Source of the DNA: an uncultured Prevotellaceae bacterium
Lineage (GTDB): Bacteria > Bacteroidota > Bacteroidia > Bacteroidales > Bacteroidaceae
Length of the DNA stretch: 64,000 bases
NCBI GenBank assembly: GCA_902801375.1
Contig: CADCIB010000002.1
Location: forward strand, 124,001 to 188,000
Direction of reading: 5' to 3'
The translations under genes and the position numbers were made by a program. This document shows positions 8,622-17,887 of the stretch, one piece after another. Position 1 is the first letter of the stretch. Every line of letters begins with the position of its first letter. Under the pieces are notes generated by a model, which searched no databases, was not told the DNA's origin, and saw only the letters and a program-made list of their open reading frames with translations.

Positions 8622-11522
8622 ATGCGACGACTTTTGACGATAGCCGGGCTGCTGCTCATCGCAGTAGCCGGGCAGGCACAGCATTCGGCTGCCCTCCAGG
8701 TGAAGGAGCTGAAGCTGAGCAACGGCTTGACAGTATGGCTCAACGAGGATCACTCCCAGCCGAAGGTCTTTGGAGCTGTAGTGGTGAAGGCAGGCGCAAA
8801 GGACTGCCCCGATACGGGCATCGCCCACTATTTCGAGCACATCATGTTCAAGGGTACCGACTCCATCGGCACGGTCAACTATCCTGCAGAGAAAGTCTAT
8901 CTCGACTCCATCGCTTCGCAGTATGAGCTGTTGGCGCAGACACGCGACGAGGCGGAGCGAAAAAGCATTCAGCGCAACATCAACCGGCTGAGCATTCTGG
9001 CCGGCGAATATGCTATCCCCAACGAGTTCGACCGCATGATAGCCGAGTTCGGAGGCACAGGCCTGAATGCAGGGACGAGCTACGACTATACCTATTACTA
9101 TAACACATTCTCGCCTCAGTATATGCGGCAGTGGCTCACGCTCAACAGCCACCGTCTGATTCATCCTGTCTACCGCCTGTTCCAGGGTGAGTTGGAAACG
9201 GTCTACGAGGAGAAGAACCGCTCGGCCGACAACATCCTGATGGGTGCCCTGGAGCACGGCATCAGCGAGCTCTTCAAGGGCACGCCCTACGAATACCCCA
9301 TCATCGGCAGCACGGAGAATCTCAAGAATCCGCGCATGAGCGAAATGGAGGCGTTCTACAAGAAGTATTACGTGGCCGGCAACATGGGACTCATCCTCTG
9401 TGGCGATTTCAGCATCCGTGAGGTGACGGACTTGCTCGAACCCACTTTCGGCCGGCTGCCGCAAGGTACCGTCGATCGCAGCGTTACGTCGGCACCGCCG
9501 CTCCACGGACAGCGCACCGTAGAACTGAAGGTACCCCTGCCCCTGGTGAAAATCTCGGCTTTGGCCTTCCGCGCACCCACCGACGTTGAGGCCGACGCTC
9601 CTGCCCTCGACCTGGCCACCAAGCTCCTGGCCAACGAGGGGGAGACCGGACTCATCGACTCGCTCGCCAACAGCCATAAAATCATGGGTGGCATCGTGGA
9701 GCGCGCCTCGCTCAACGGCATCGGAGCCCTCATCCTGGCCTCCATACCGAACCTGCCCTTTGGCAGCAAGAAAAAGGCCGAGCAGATGTGCTGGGTGCAG
9801 GTGGAGAAACTCAAGCGGGGCGAGTTCTCTGAGCATGAACTCGACGTTTTGAAGATGGAGACCCTGCGCGAAGAAAGTATGGCTCTGGAGAGCATAGAGG
9901 GAAGGGCTAACATGATGGTCGACGTCTTTGCCCAGGGACGCTCGTGGAGCGACTATCTCCAGCAGGTGGAGGCCATCCGGGCGTTGACGAAGGAAGACAT
10001 CGTCGATGTGGCCAACCGCTATTTCACCGACGACTACGTCCACTTCGTGAAAAAGTTCGGTATGTATAAGAAAGACATCATCGAGAAGCCCGGCTTCGAC
10101 CCCGTGAGACCGAAAAACGTCGATGCAGAGTCCGACTATGCCCATCGGCTGCGTGAGATGCCTGCCGAGGAGCGTGCCGTCCGTATCCTCGACTTCCAGA
10201 AAGATGCCACCATCCTCCCCATCGTCGTTCCTGCAACGACGGCTGCGCAACCCAAAGCACGCCTTTTCGCCACGCAGAATCCGGTCAACGACATCTTCAC
10301 CCTGACGCTGATGTACCACAAGGGGACGCTCTCCGACCCGACACTCTCGGCTGTGGCTGCTTTTGCCGGACAGCTGGGAACCGACTCGCTCTCGCTCCAG
10401 CAGCTCAAGAAAGCCCTTCAAGCGCAAGGGGCAACGTATGAGATTGGGGCAACGAAGAACTTCTTCCTTGTCAACCTGACAGGCTTCGACCGCAACCTCG
10501 AGTCTTCGTTGCGCTTGCTGGCCCACTTCATGAGCAACGCAAAGGCCGATGAGAAAGCCCGCAAGGAAATGGTCAGCTCGTTGAAAGCCGAACAGAAAGC
10601 CATCTGGAAGAGCAACGGCGATGTGGCTGCCGCCATCATGGAGAAGATAGAGTTCGGGCAACAGTCGGAATACCTCACGCAACTGACCGTCAAGGAGTTG
10701 CGCGCCATGAAGGGCGAGGAGCTGCTCAGTCGCTTCCGTGAGGTGCAGCAGTATGCCTGCGACGTGATCTATAGTGGCCAGCTGCCGGCAGAGGAGGTGG
10801 CTCAGGCGGTGGCACGATGCCTGCCTTTAGACAAGGCGACGCAAGAGAATCCCCTCACCGTACGTACCCTCCAGACCTATCAGGAACCGATGGTCTACGT
10901 CTACGATATGCCCTCGGCACGCCAGACCATCATCCGCACTTATCAGGGACTGCGCCCGTACGCCACACCAGAAGAGCAGTCGCGGCTCCTGCTGACAGCC
11001 CGCTATTTCGGAGGAGGTATGTCGTCGCTCATGTTCCAGGAAATCCGTGAGTTCCGCTCGATGGCCTATTCCACAGGGGCTTCCGGTTCGCTCTCCGTAT
11101 GGCCCGACCGTCGTCCTGCCTGCTTCACCACCTATGTTGGCACACAGGCCGACAAGACAATGCAGGCTTTGGCCGTCGTCGACACCCTGCTCACCGATAT
11201 GCCCATGCGGCAGCGCAACCTCGAAGTGGCCAAGAAAGAGCTCATCAGCAGCATCAGCAACGGTTTCCCCGACTTCCGCACCATCGGCATCACCATAGCC
11301 AACCGACTCTATGAGGGCAAGACAGAAGACCCGTCGGGCAAATATGTCAGCACGCTGCCGTCGTTGTCTGCCAACGATGTGGCTGACTTCTTCCAGAAAG
11401 AAATCAAAACCGCACCGCGCGTCACCGTCGTCGTGGGCAACAAGAAGAAGATGAACCTCCAGCAACTCGGCCGATACGGTCGCGTCGTGGAACTGAAACC
11501 CAATGACTTCTTCAGACGATAA
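8622..11522 (+). CDS. Secreted M16 (pitrilysin/insulinase family) zinc peptidase, two-lobed
   Basis: A 966-aa protein with a signal peptide (MRRLLTIAGLLLIAVAGQAQ). The inverted zinc motif HYFEH is at residues 69-73, and a downstream ETVYEEKNR stretch should give the glutamate ligand. The length covers an active N-terminal half and a C-terminal half (about 500-966) that lacks HxxEH, as in other pitrilysin-type clamshell peptidases. Expected to degrade short peptides in the periplasm. Only 15 bp separate it from pyrH, so it may be read from the same transcript. The large open frames on the opposite strand are codon-bias shadows. Confidence 0.93.
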   Translation: MRRLLTIAGLLLIAVAGQAQHSAALQVKELKLSNGLTVWLNEDHSQPKVFGAVVVKAGAKDCPDTGIAHYFEHIMFKGTDSIGTVNYPAEKVYLDSIASQYELLAQTRDEAERKSIQRNINRLSILAGEYAIPNEFDRMIAEFGGTGLNAGTSYDYTYYYNTFSPQYMRQWLTLNSHRLIHPVYRLFQGELETVYEEKNRSADNILMGALEHGISELFKGTPYEYPIIGSTENLKNPRMSEMEAFYKKYYVAGNMGLILCGDFSIREVTDLLEPTFGRLPQGTVDRSVTSAPPLHGQRTVELKVPLPLVKISALAFRAPTDVEADAPALDLATKLLANEGETGLIDSLANSHKIMGGIVERASLNGIGALILASIPNLPFGSKKKAEQMCWVQVEKLKRGEFSEHELDVLKMETLREESMALESIEGRANMMVDVFAQGRSWSDYLQQVEAIRALTKEDIVDVANRYFTDDYVHFVKKFGMYKKDIIEKPGFDPVRPKNVDAESDYAHRLREMPAEERAVRILDFQKDATILPIVVPATTAAQPKARLFATQNPVNDIFTLTLMYHKGTLSDPTLSAVAAFAGQLGTDSLSLQQLKKALQAQGATYEIGATKNFFLVNLTGFDRNLESSLRLLAHFMSNAKADEKARKEMVSSLKAEQKAIWKSNGDVAAAIMEKIEFGQQSEYLTQLTVKELRAMKGEELLSRFREVQQYACDVIYSGQLPAEEVAQAVARCLPLDKATQENPLTVRTLQTYQEPMVYVYDMPSARQTIIRTYQGLRPYATPEEQSRLLLTARYFGGGMSSLMFQEIREFRSMAYSTGASGSLSVWPDRRPACFTTYVGTQADKTMQALAVVDTLLTDMPMRQRNLEVAKKELISSISNGFPDFRTIGITIANRLYEGKTEDPSGKYVSTLPSLSANDVADFFQKEIKTAPRVTVVVGNKKKMNLQQLGRYGRVVELKPNDFFRR

Positions 11523-11531
11523 CCACCAATT

Positions 11532-11576
11532 TGTTTTCCGCGTCAGAGAATATCGTTTTTCCGACGCGGAAAACAC
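11532..11576. repeat. Two degenerate 22/23-bp hairpin repeat units
   Basis: GTTTTCCGCGTC (11533-11544) pairs perfectly with GACGCGGAAAAC (11563-11574). The second unit (TCG-TTTTT-CCGAC-GCGGAAAACA) resembles the unit of the tandem array at 56912-57021. No T-run follows, so a terminator role for the M16 gene is unproven. Confidence 0.5.
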
Positions 11577-11710
11577 CCTGACGGTGTTACGACTCTGCGA
11601 CGAACCATGCTCCATCAAGAGGGGGTGTTTTGAAACCACCCCCTTGTCGAGGCAGCGCGCCACCTGCTTGCTGACCAGCATCAGGGCTTCTATCCTTCTG
11701 TTCTTTTGTC

Positions 11711-11771
11711 TTTTCGGCCTCAGCAGACATCCGTGAGGGCGCCATCTCACTTCAGCGGCCGCAGCGCGAAA
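11711..11771. repeat. Left arm of long inverted repeat
   Basis: 61 bp whose reverse complement matches 12606-12666 at 60 of 61 positions. Weaker similarity continues inward (11772-11817 against 12561-12605), including a TAnnTTTG promoter element in each copy. The arms are 834 bp apart. Confidence 0.9.
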
Positions 11772-11801
11772 ACACTTGTCCATAGCATTGATTTACAGAT
11801 G

Positions 11802-11809
11802 CAAAGATA
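11802..11809 (-). promoter_or_regulatory. Promoter-like -7 element in left repeat arm, facing left
   Basis: TATCTTTG on the minus strand, equivalent in position to the plus-strand element in the right arm. It points across the left arm toward the 3' end of the M16 gene, so any transcript would be antisense to that gene. Confidence 0.45.
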
Positions 11810-11899
11810 CGAAATTTTCTCGAGATATGCAAGGAAAAAAGGGAAAAAAAGAAAAGAAAAACACATGAAGATTGAAGACATGAATGATCTCTCGTACGA

Positions 11900-12085
11900 A
11901 TTCTTACACCTTACAGCTGACAGTTTAGTCTGGCGACACCACCACTCCTCAAATTATAGGTTACTATATATATAATATATTATATATATTATATATATAG
12001 TAATTAATATTACTTATAAATTGTAACTCAAATTCGTCCGATACGTTGCTCCTAAAATAAACTGTCAGCTGTAAGGTGTAAGAAT
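11900..12085. repeat. Inverted-repeat unit with central AT palindrome (copy 1)
   Basis: Perfect 28-bp arms, 11900-11927 and 12058-12085, enclose a 43-bp near-palindrome of TA steps (11961-12003) that begins TTACTATATA and ends TATATAGTAA. Layout matches the unit at 12289-12458. Confidence 0.85.
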
Positions 12086-12288
12086 CGTTCGACGTACGAT
12101 AGCGCAAAGGCTTTCCTGTAGTTGCAACCACCGTCGCAAATCACGACAGCCGTTGCGTTCTCCGCTCGACATGCTTGCCCAAAGAGTCGCGTGCGTCACA
12201 ACAAGCTATCCCCCTCCTACAGGAGGGGTTAGGGGAGGTCATATTCCTGCGAAACCTTTCGGGTCAATTTCTATGTTATTGCTATGTG

Positions 12289-12458
12289 TTACACAGTTAC
12301 ACAGTTACACAGTTTTCAAGGCGACCCATCATTATCGTTATTATAAATTGTAAGTAAAATATTTTACTATATATATAATATATATTATATATTATATATA
12401 TAGTAAGTTTCTTTTCAAAGAATAGAGGGTGCATCGTAGAAAACTGTGTAACTGTGTA
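12289..12458. repeat. Inverted-repeat unit with central AT palindrome (copy 2)
   Basis: The left arm is three direct copies of TTACACAG (12289-12312) followed by TTTTC. Bases 12298-12317 are an exact inverted match to 12439-12458. The centre (12364-12406) is a 43-bp TA palindrome almost identical to that of copy 1, although the outer arms differ in sequence. Confidence 0.85.
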
Positions 12459-12567
12459 CTGTGCACAGCCTACGATTTCTCCACGAATCAATTATTACAG
12501 ATGGATTTTTCCTTCATTTCTTTTGAAAATTCCCTGGATTTTTCTTGCATAATTCAAATATTTTTCG

Positions 12568-12575
12568 TAACTTTG
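12568..12575 (+). promoter_or_regulatory. Promoter-like -7 element in right repeat arm, facing right
   Basis: TAACTTTG on the plus strand just inside the right inverted-repeat arm. If active it would give the gene at 12902 a leader of about 320 nt containing the arm. A second candidate, TAATTTTG, lies closer at 12846-12853. Confidence 0.5.
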
Positions 12576-12605
12576 CGCAGCAAATCAATGCTATAGACAG
12601 GTATG

Positions 12606-12666
12606 TTTCGCGCTGCGGCCGCTGAAGTGAAATGGCGCCCTCACGGATGTCTGCTGAGGCCGAAAA
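12606..12666. repeat. Right arm of long inverted repeat
   Basis: Inverted copy of 11711-11771 (one mismatch). It contains GCGGCCGC and GGCGCC palindromes and is more GC-rich than the surrounding spacer. Confidence 0.9.
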
Positions 12667-12901
12667 TACCGCCTGCCGGCGCCCCGTCAGCGTGAGTTGG
12701 CGCCCTCATCAGACACCGACGTTGCTTCGCTTGGTGAAATCGGCAGAGCCTGTGGCGTGCCGGAAATTGTTCTCAAAAGTGATGAAAATGTTAAAATTAC
12801 AATAAAAAGCCGCTTTTGTTTACAATTTTGATATCTGTATGAAGATAATTTTGTAATTATGCCGCGAATATTATTTAGTTATTAACAAATTTTTTAGTAG
12901 T

Positions 12902-14977
12902 ATGAAGAAATATCTATTCTTATTCTTAAGCCTGGCCATTGCTGTCAGTGCCAGTGCTGGCATCCCTGTCAAGCGTGTCGGCCATCAGGGTTTGCTGAGC
13001 AAATCGCTTGAATCAAAAATGGAGAAAAATGCTCCTCAACGTGCTCAAGGCATGCTCAGAGCACCCGTCACCACAGCTTCTGAAGGTGAGGTGAAGAATT
13101 ACAAACGTACAGGCGCTTGTCTTTACATTGATGGCCAATATGTTGAACCTGGCAATCAGGAAGGTAGTACGATTGAGCTGATTTTTGCTTCCGACAACAA
13201 GGTGTGGTTCAAGAACATCTTCTACCGTTTGGGCGACAATTTTGGCGACAGCTATGTCTACGGCACATTGAGCGACGACGGCACAACGATTACCGTCCCC
13301 ATGGGCCAGTCAATTTACTACAGCGATTACTATGATGCTGATGTGGTATTGTCGTGGGGCACCACTTCTGTGTCAAGCAGTATTGAATGGACCCCCGATG
13401 AAACAGTGACCGAGGTCGTCTATGTGGTCGATGGCAACACCATCAGTCTGCAAAGTGGTGGTGGTCCTGCCCCCTCTGGCTCGAGTTATCCTCAATACGA
13501 GTACACCGGTCTGGGGTCGGTATGGACCGACGATGGCACGTTCGGCGGATACCTGGAGTGGGAAACAGTCTTCACTGAATTTATCCCGGCAACGATGCCC
13601 ACGAATGTGACGGTTACTCCCGATGTAACCTTTGCTGATGTGACGTGGGAAGGCACCGATGGTGACAGCTGGAACCTCCGCTGGCGTCCTTGGACTGACC
13701 TGTCGGGCAATCCCCACAGTTGGGATTTCAGTCTTGACAACTATCAAAGCCAAATCGAAGGCTGGTGGAGCTACGATGCCGATGGTGACGGATATAGCTG
13801 GGACCTTACTTATTCGAGCGACAGCCAGGATGATGTTTGCTTCTATTCATACTCTTACTCGAGCACGGCGGGTGCTCTTTCTCCCGACAACTATCTCGGT
13901 ACGCCCGATGTGCCTCTGAAGGGTGAGCTTCGTTTCACTGCATGGGGCCGATCAAACAGCTATCCTGATGTGTTCCAAGTCTATGCTATGATTGGTGATG
14001 ACATTGATAATATGACTCAGCTCTTTGACGAGGACCTCATAACGTCTTCTACACCCCAGACCTACACAGTTGACTTGAGCGCCTTTGAGGGTGCTGTGGG
14101 TAGCATAGTCTTCCGTCACTATAACTGCACCGACCAATGGGAAATGTACATCGACGATGTGTTCATTGGCGATGCCGCAGATACAGTCGAACCTGCCGAG
14201 TGGGTGTATGCTAATGACTTGACCGACACTGAGTACACCATCGAAGGATTGACTCCCGAAACCCAGTATGAGGTGCAGGTACAAGCCTCTCGGACATTAG
14301 GCGAAGGCGAACCAGATACAAGCGAATGGACTGAGTCGACATTATTCACTACTCTTGCGCAGGCAGAGACCGTTACCGTCTCAGTGGCTGCTACCGACGG
14401 TGAGTATAACTATGCGACGTTGTTCTACAGTGATAAGAATCTTTCTGCTCCTGAGGGAATAAAGGCTTACACGGCTACGGTTGCAAACGGAGAGATTACT
14501 CTTAATGAGATTAGCGGAGCCATCCCGGCGGGTACGGCTGTGATCTTGAGAACTGAGAGCAAACTGAGCGAGACTACAGACTTCAGGTTTACCGAAGTGG
14601 TCGAGGCTGAGGCTATCGATGCCGACAATATGTTGGAGGGTTCCGACGAAGCAGAAACCGTCAGCGGTGAGGGCTTCAAATACTACATGCTCTCGTTGAA
14701 TGCTGCAAGTGAAGAAAACTCTATCGGCTTCTACTTCGACAAGAACTCGAATGGTGGCACACAACTCAAGAACGGTGCTCACAAGGCTTATCTTGTTGTT
14801 CCTGAAGAAGAAGCTGCCAAGGGATATTCTTTCAGAGGTGATGCAACAGCTATCGAAGGTCTAATTGTAAACGAAAAGTCTGACGCAAACGAGGTTTACG
14901 ACCTGCAGGGTCGCCGTGTGGTATGTACAGCAAAGGGCATCTACATTGTGAATGGTAAAAAGATTGTAGTTAAATAA
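12902..14977 (+). CDS. Large secreted adhesin-like protein with fibronectin III and cleaved-adhesin (choice-of-anchor J) type domains
   Basis: 691 aa with a signal peptide (MKKYLFLFLSLAIAVSASAG). Central regions resemble FN3 (about 235-265 and 420-490; TPETQYEVQVQA is typical). Between them is a beta-sandwich like the cleaved-adhesin/choice-of-anchor J family (about 275-415; ends WEMYIDDVFIGD). The C-terminus EVYDLQGRRV...KGIYIVNGKK is the Prevotella version of a sorting tail associated with type IX secretion. The protein is rich in D, Y, W and S, as expected for a surface or glycan-binding protein. No catalytic motif seen. A small acidic protein gene follows 18 bp downstream. Family-level assignment only; ligand unknown. 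Confidence 0.8.
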   Translation: MKKYLFLFLSLAIAVSASAGIPVKRVGHQGLLSKSLESKMEKNAPQRAQGMLRAPVTTASEGEVKNYKRTGACLYIDGQYVEPGNQEGSTIELIFASDNKVWFKNIFYRLGDNFGDSYVYGTLSDDGTTITVPMGQSIYYSDYYDADVVLSWGTTSVSSSIEWTPDETVTEVVYVVDGNTISLQSGGGPAPSGSSYPQYEYTGLGSVWTDDGTFGGYLEWETVFTEFIPATMPTNVTVTPDVTFADVTWEGTDGDSWNLRWRPWTDLSGNPHSWDFSLDNYQSQIEGWWSYDADGDGYSWDLTYSSDSQDDVCFYSYSYSSTAGALSPDNYLGTPDVPLKGELRFTAWGRSNSYPDVFQVYAMIGDDIDNMTQLFDEDLITSSTPQTYTVDLSAFEGAVGSIVFRHYNCTDQWEMYIDDVFIGDAADTVEPAEWVYANDLTDTEYTIEGLTPETQYEVQVQASRTLGEGEPDTSEWTESTLFTTLAQAETVTVSVAATDGEYNYATLFYSDKNLSAPEGIKAYTATVANGEITLNEISGAIPAGTAVILRTESKLSETTDFRFTEVVEAEAIDADNMLEGSDEAETVSGEGFKYYMLSLNAASEENSIGFYFDKNSNGGTQLKNGAHKAYLVVPEEEAAKGYSFRGDATAIEGLIVNEKSDANEVYDLQGRRVVCTAKGIYIVNGKKIVVK

Positions 14978-14995
14978 TATAAGGAGTACTCAATT

Positions 14996-15196
14996 ATGAA
15001 GAAAGAATATATCATACCCCAGACAAGGGAGTATCATGTAGATGTATTGCTGATGCTCAACACCAGCGACGGAGAAGGCGACGGCAATCAGTTCGGCAAT
15101 CGGTTCGATGATGAATTCGATGATGAATTCGATGATGAATTCGATGATAAATTCAAAGATGTATACGAAGACGAAGAGGATGATTATGGGTATTAA
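14996..15196 (+). CDS. Small acidic protein with FDDE tetrapeptide repeats
   Basis: 66-aa protein starting MKKEYIIPQTREYHVDVLLML. Residues 37-52 are four FDDE/K units encoded by four nearly identical 12-bp direct repeats (15104-15151), followed by a run of D, E and Y. The C-terminal half is strongly acidic, suggesting calcium binding or an extended charged tail. No signal peptide is obvious. It lies 18 bp after the secreted adhesin-like gene and before a strong terminator, so the two form an operon. I do not recognise a family. The opening pattern MKKEYIxPxT is common in small Prevotella proteins next to secreted genes. Confidence 0.65.
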   Translation: MKKEYIIPQTREYHVDVLLMLNTSDGEGDGNQFGNRFDDEFDDEFDDEFDDKFKDVYEDEEDDYGY

Positions 15197-15230
15197 GAAT
15201 CCCAGAAGATCATAACAAGAATGTTAGAAT

Positions 15231-15270
15231 AAAAAAGAGGGTGTGCCTGTTTTGACACACCCTCTTTTTT
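15231..15270. terminator. Bidirectional rho-independent terminator
   Basis: A-run, stem AGAGGGTGTG..CACACCCTCT, then a T-run: works in both directions between the rightward operon ending at 15196 and the leftward phosphorylase gene. Confidence 0.9.
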
Positions 15271-15288
15271 GATTCTGTTGGATTGCGA

Positions 15289-17850
15289 TTAATACTCCAG
15301 CCACCTGACGTAGGCAAAGTCCTGACGGTGGGGGAGTCGCGAGTTCTTCGGGTACATGCGGATGGCCGTTTTGAACGAACCGGCGGTAGCCATTTCGAAT
15401 TGAGCCTCGAAGGTGTAGAGGTTGCCTGACTGGGCTGTCACCTCAAACGGGTGGATGGAGTGGATGCGCTCCTCGCCAGCCTCATCGGTCTCGATGCTGA
15501 CAAACTCCAGTCCGATGGCGTCTTTGAGTCCCTGCTCGTCGATGACGAACTTGAAGTTGTAGGCAACACCGCTCTCCGGGCCTTCCGCAGGAAGGTCGTT
15601 CTCGCTGGAAACCACGCGGATGGCATCCCAACGCTCGGCCACGTTCTCCTTCCACTGGGCGATATCCTTAGCCAGACGGAAGTCGTTGGCCTCCAGCTCG
15701 TGGAAGCGCTTGGCTTCTTTGTTGTAGAACTTCTCATAGTAGTCGTCCAGCTGGCGCTTCATGGTGTAGTGGGGAGCGATGGTGGCGATGGAGTTCTTGA
15801 TGACCTTGATCCAACCCTCGCTGTAGCCCTTGTCGTTCTTGTTGTAGTAGAGCGGGATGATCTCGTTCTCCAACAGTCCGTAGATGGTGGCGGCATCGAG
15901 TTGGTCCTGATACTCCTGGTTCTTGTAGGTGCGCTTCTCTGTGAGTGCCCATCCAGCTCCGGGACGGTAGCCTTCGAGCCACCAGCCGTCGAGCACGGAG
16001 AGGTTCACCACACCATTCATCTCGGCTTTCTCGCCAGAGGTGCCCGATGCTTCGAGCGGTCGGGTGGGGGTGTTCATCCAGATGTCGACACCTGAGACGA
16101 GGCGACGTGCCAGGCGGAAGTCGTAGTCCTCGAGGAAGATAATCTTGCCGAGGAACTCAGGCTTCTGCGAAATCTCGTAGATGCGCTTGATGAGTCCCTG
16201 ACCGGCACCGTCGGCGGGGTGTGCCTTACCTGAGAAAAGGAACTGCACGGGGCGCTCCGGGTCGTTCACGATCTTGCTCAGACGGTCGAGGTCGGTGAAC
16301 AGCAGGTGGGCGCGCTTATAGGTGGCGAAACGGCGGCAGAAGCCGATCATCAGCGCATTGGGGTTGATGCGGTGGAGCAGCGACAGCACACGCGAGGGAT
16401 CACCCTGGTTCTTGAGCCAGTTCTCGCGGAACTTTGAGCGGATATAGTCGGTGAGCTTGTTCTTCAGGGCCATGCGGGTCTCCCAGATTTCCTCGTCGTT
16501 GACTTGGTAGATAGCATGCCAGATCTGCTCGTTGCTCTGGTCCTTCATGTGGTTCTTGTCGAAATGCTTCTCGTAGAGATGACGCCACTCTGTGGCTGCC
16601 CATGAGGGGAAGTGCACGCCGTTGGTGACGTAGCCCACGTGGTTCTCTTCTGGGAAGTAGCCCTTCCAGATGGGGGCAAACATTTTCTGGCTGACCCATC
16701 CGTGGAGTTTCGACACGCCGTTCACTTCCTGGCAGGTGTTGATGGCGAAGGTCGACATAGAGAACTTCTCGTTCTTGTCGTCGGGATTGGTGCGTCCCAT
16801 ACCGATGAACTCGTCCCATGTGATGCCTAAGCGTGCGGGATAGCCACCCATGTACTTGCCGAAGAGGCTCTCGTCGAAGTAGTCGTGGCCGGCAGGAACC
16901 GGAGTGTGGCAGGTGTACAGGCCGCTTGCCCTTACCAGCTCCATAGCCTGGTTGAAGGTCAGTCCGTCTTGGATATAGTCGCACAGGCGCTGCAGGTTGC
17001 ACAGGGCAGCATGTCCTTCGTTGCAATGGTAGATGTCTTTCTTGATGCCCAGTTTCTTCAGGAGCATCATACCGCCGATGCCCAGGAGAATCTCCTGCTT
17101 CAGTCGGTTCTCCCAGTCGCCGCCATAGAGAGTGTGGGTGATGGGCTTGTCGAACTCAGAGTTCATGTCGTTGTCGGTGTCGAGCAGATAGAGGGGGATG
17201 CGACCCACGTTCACTCTCCACACATAGGCATGCACCTGATAGTTCATGTAGGGCACGTCGACCACCAGTGGGTTGCCGTCTTTGTCGTACATACGCTCGA
17301 TGGGGAGCGAGTTGAACTGCTGTGCCTCGTAGTTGGCAATCTGCTGTCCGTCGATGGTCAGGCTCTGGGTGAAATAGCCAAACCTGTAGAGAAATCCCAC
17401 AGCGCACATGTTGACATTGCTGTCGGATGCTTCTTTCAGGTAGTCACCGGCAAGCATTCCCAGACCGCCGGAGTAGATCTTGAGCACTTGGTTCAGGCCG
17501 TATTCCATACAGAAATAGGCCACAGAGGGGCGAGTCGTATCAGGCTCCTCAGCCATGTAGCTCTTGAAGAGTTTGTAGACGTGCTTCACGTTCTTCATAA
17601 TCTCCTCGTCGTTCACGATCTCTTCTTTGCGGCTGTAGTTCAGGCGCTCCAGCAGGAGCACGGGGTTGTGGTTGACTTCCTCGTAGAGGGCTTCGTCGAG
17701 GCTGCGCCAGAGTTCACGGGCTTCGTAGTTCCACACCCACCAAAGGTTGTGAGCCAGTTCGTCGAGGCACTTCAACTCTTCGGGTAATCTTGATTTCACG
17801 GCCAGCTCCTTCCACTGGGGAGCGTTGGCATAATCGGCTTTGATCTTCAT
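15289..17850 (-). CDS. glgP: Alpha-glucan (glycogen/maltodextrin) phosphorylase, GT35
   Basis: Releases glucose 1-phosphate from alpha-1,4-glucan using phosphate and PLP. The PLP-site motif [11 protein letters not shown] followed by [10 protein letters not shown] is clear, with NEGHAAL and [10 protein letters not shown] upstream. It is 853 aa from ATG 17850 ([15 protein letters not shown]), which fits the bacterial/archaeal long alpha-glucan phosphorylases with an N-terminal DUF3417-like region ([13 protein letters not shown]). Upstream in-frame codons would run into the synthase gene. It follows the glycogen synthase gene by 37 bp on the same strand, so synthesis and breakdown enzymes are co-transcribed. 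Confidence 0.95.
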   Translation of the reverse strand: MKIKADYANAPQWKELAVKSRLPEELKCLDELAHNLWWVWNYEARELWRSLDEALYEEVNHNPVLLLERLNYSRKEEIVNDEEIMKNVKHVYKLFKSYMAEEPDTTRPSVAYFCMEYGLNQVLKIYSGGLGMLAGDYLKEASDSNVNMCAVGFLYRFGYFTQSLTIDGQQIANYEAQQFNSLPIERMYDKDGNPLVVDVPYMNYQVHAYVWRVNVGRIPLYLLDTDNDMNSEFDKPITHTLYGGDWENRLKQEILLGIGGMMLLKKLGIKKDIYHCNEGHAALCNLQRLCDYIQDGLTFNQAMELVRASGLYTCHTPVPAGHDYFDESLFGKYMGGYPARLGITWDEFIGMGRTNPDDKNEKFSMSTFAINTCQEVNGVSKLHGWVSQKMFAPIWKGYFPEENHVGYVTNGVHFPSWAATEWRHLYEKHFDKNHMKDQSNEQIWHAIYQVNDEEIWETRMALKNKLTDYIRSKFRENWLKNQGDPSRVLSLLHRINPNALMIGFCRRFATYKRAHLLFTDLDRLSKIVNDPERPVQFLFSGKAHPADGAGQGLIKRIYEISQKPEFLGKIIFLEDYDFRLARRLVSGVDIWMNTPTRPLEASGTSGEKAEMNGVVNLSVLDGWWLEGYRPGAGWALTEKRTYKNQEYQDQLDAATIYGLLENEIIPLYYNKNDKGYSEGWIKVIKNSIATIAPHYTMKRQLDDYYEKFYNKEAKRFHELEANDFRLAKDIAQWKENVAERWDAIRVVSSENDLPAEGPESGVAYNFKFVIDEQGLKDAIGLEFVSIETDEAGEERIHSIHPFEVTAQSGNLYTFEAQFEMATAGSFKTAIRMYPKNSRLPHRQDFAYVRWLEY

Positions 17851-17887
17851 CTTGATATTTTCTATTTGCGAATTTTCTGTTTCTTTT

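Larger units (their letters stand above)
11523..12901. other. 1.4-kb intergenic region built of nested inverted repeats
   Basis: No convincing gene on either strand. In order it holds: two degenerate 22-bp hairpin units (11532-11576); a GGGGGTG/CACCCCC hairpin (11621-11643) without a T-run; a 61-bp arm (11711-11771) whose inverted copy lies at 12606-12666; two separate inverted-repeat units each centred on a 43-bp AT palindrome (11900-12085 and 12289-12458); and a CCCCTCC/GGAGGGG hairpin near 12211-12228. The right flank (12667-12850) repeats GTGArwTGGCGCCCTCA at about 12627 and 12691, then becomes AT-rich before the next gene. Confidence 0.75.

Noticed and set aside
8142-10682. 846-codon open frame on the minus strand opposite the M16 peptidase and pyrH
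   Set aside because: It lies antisense to two clear genes, has no recognisable motif and overlaps both; it results from codon bias in GC-rich coding sequence.
10827-11783. Minus-strand frame running from the spacer into the M16 gene
   Set aside because: Mostly antisense to the peptidase; the spacer part (MLVSKQVARCLDKG...) matches nothing I recognise and starts inside the inverted-repeat arm.
11706-11975. 89-codon plus-strand frame in the repeat region
   Set aside because: Composed of repeat-arm and AT-rich sequence; the translation is low complexity and has no start-site support.
12361-12410. Terminator formed by the AT palindrome
   Set aside because: The stem is only A/T and lacks a following T-run; the pattern fits a repeat core better.
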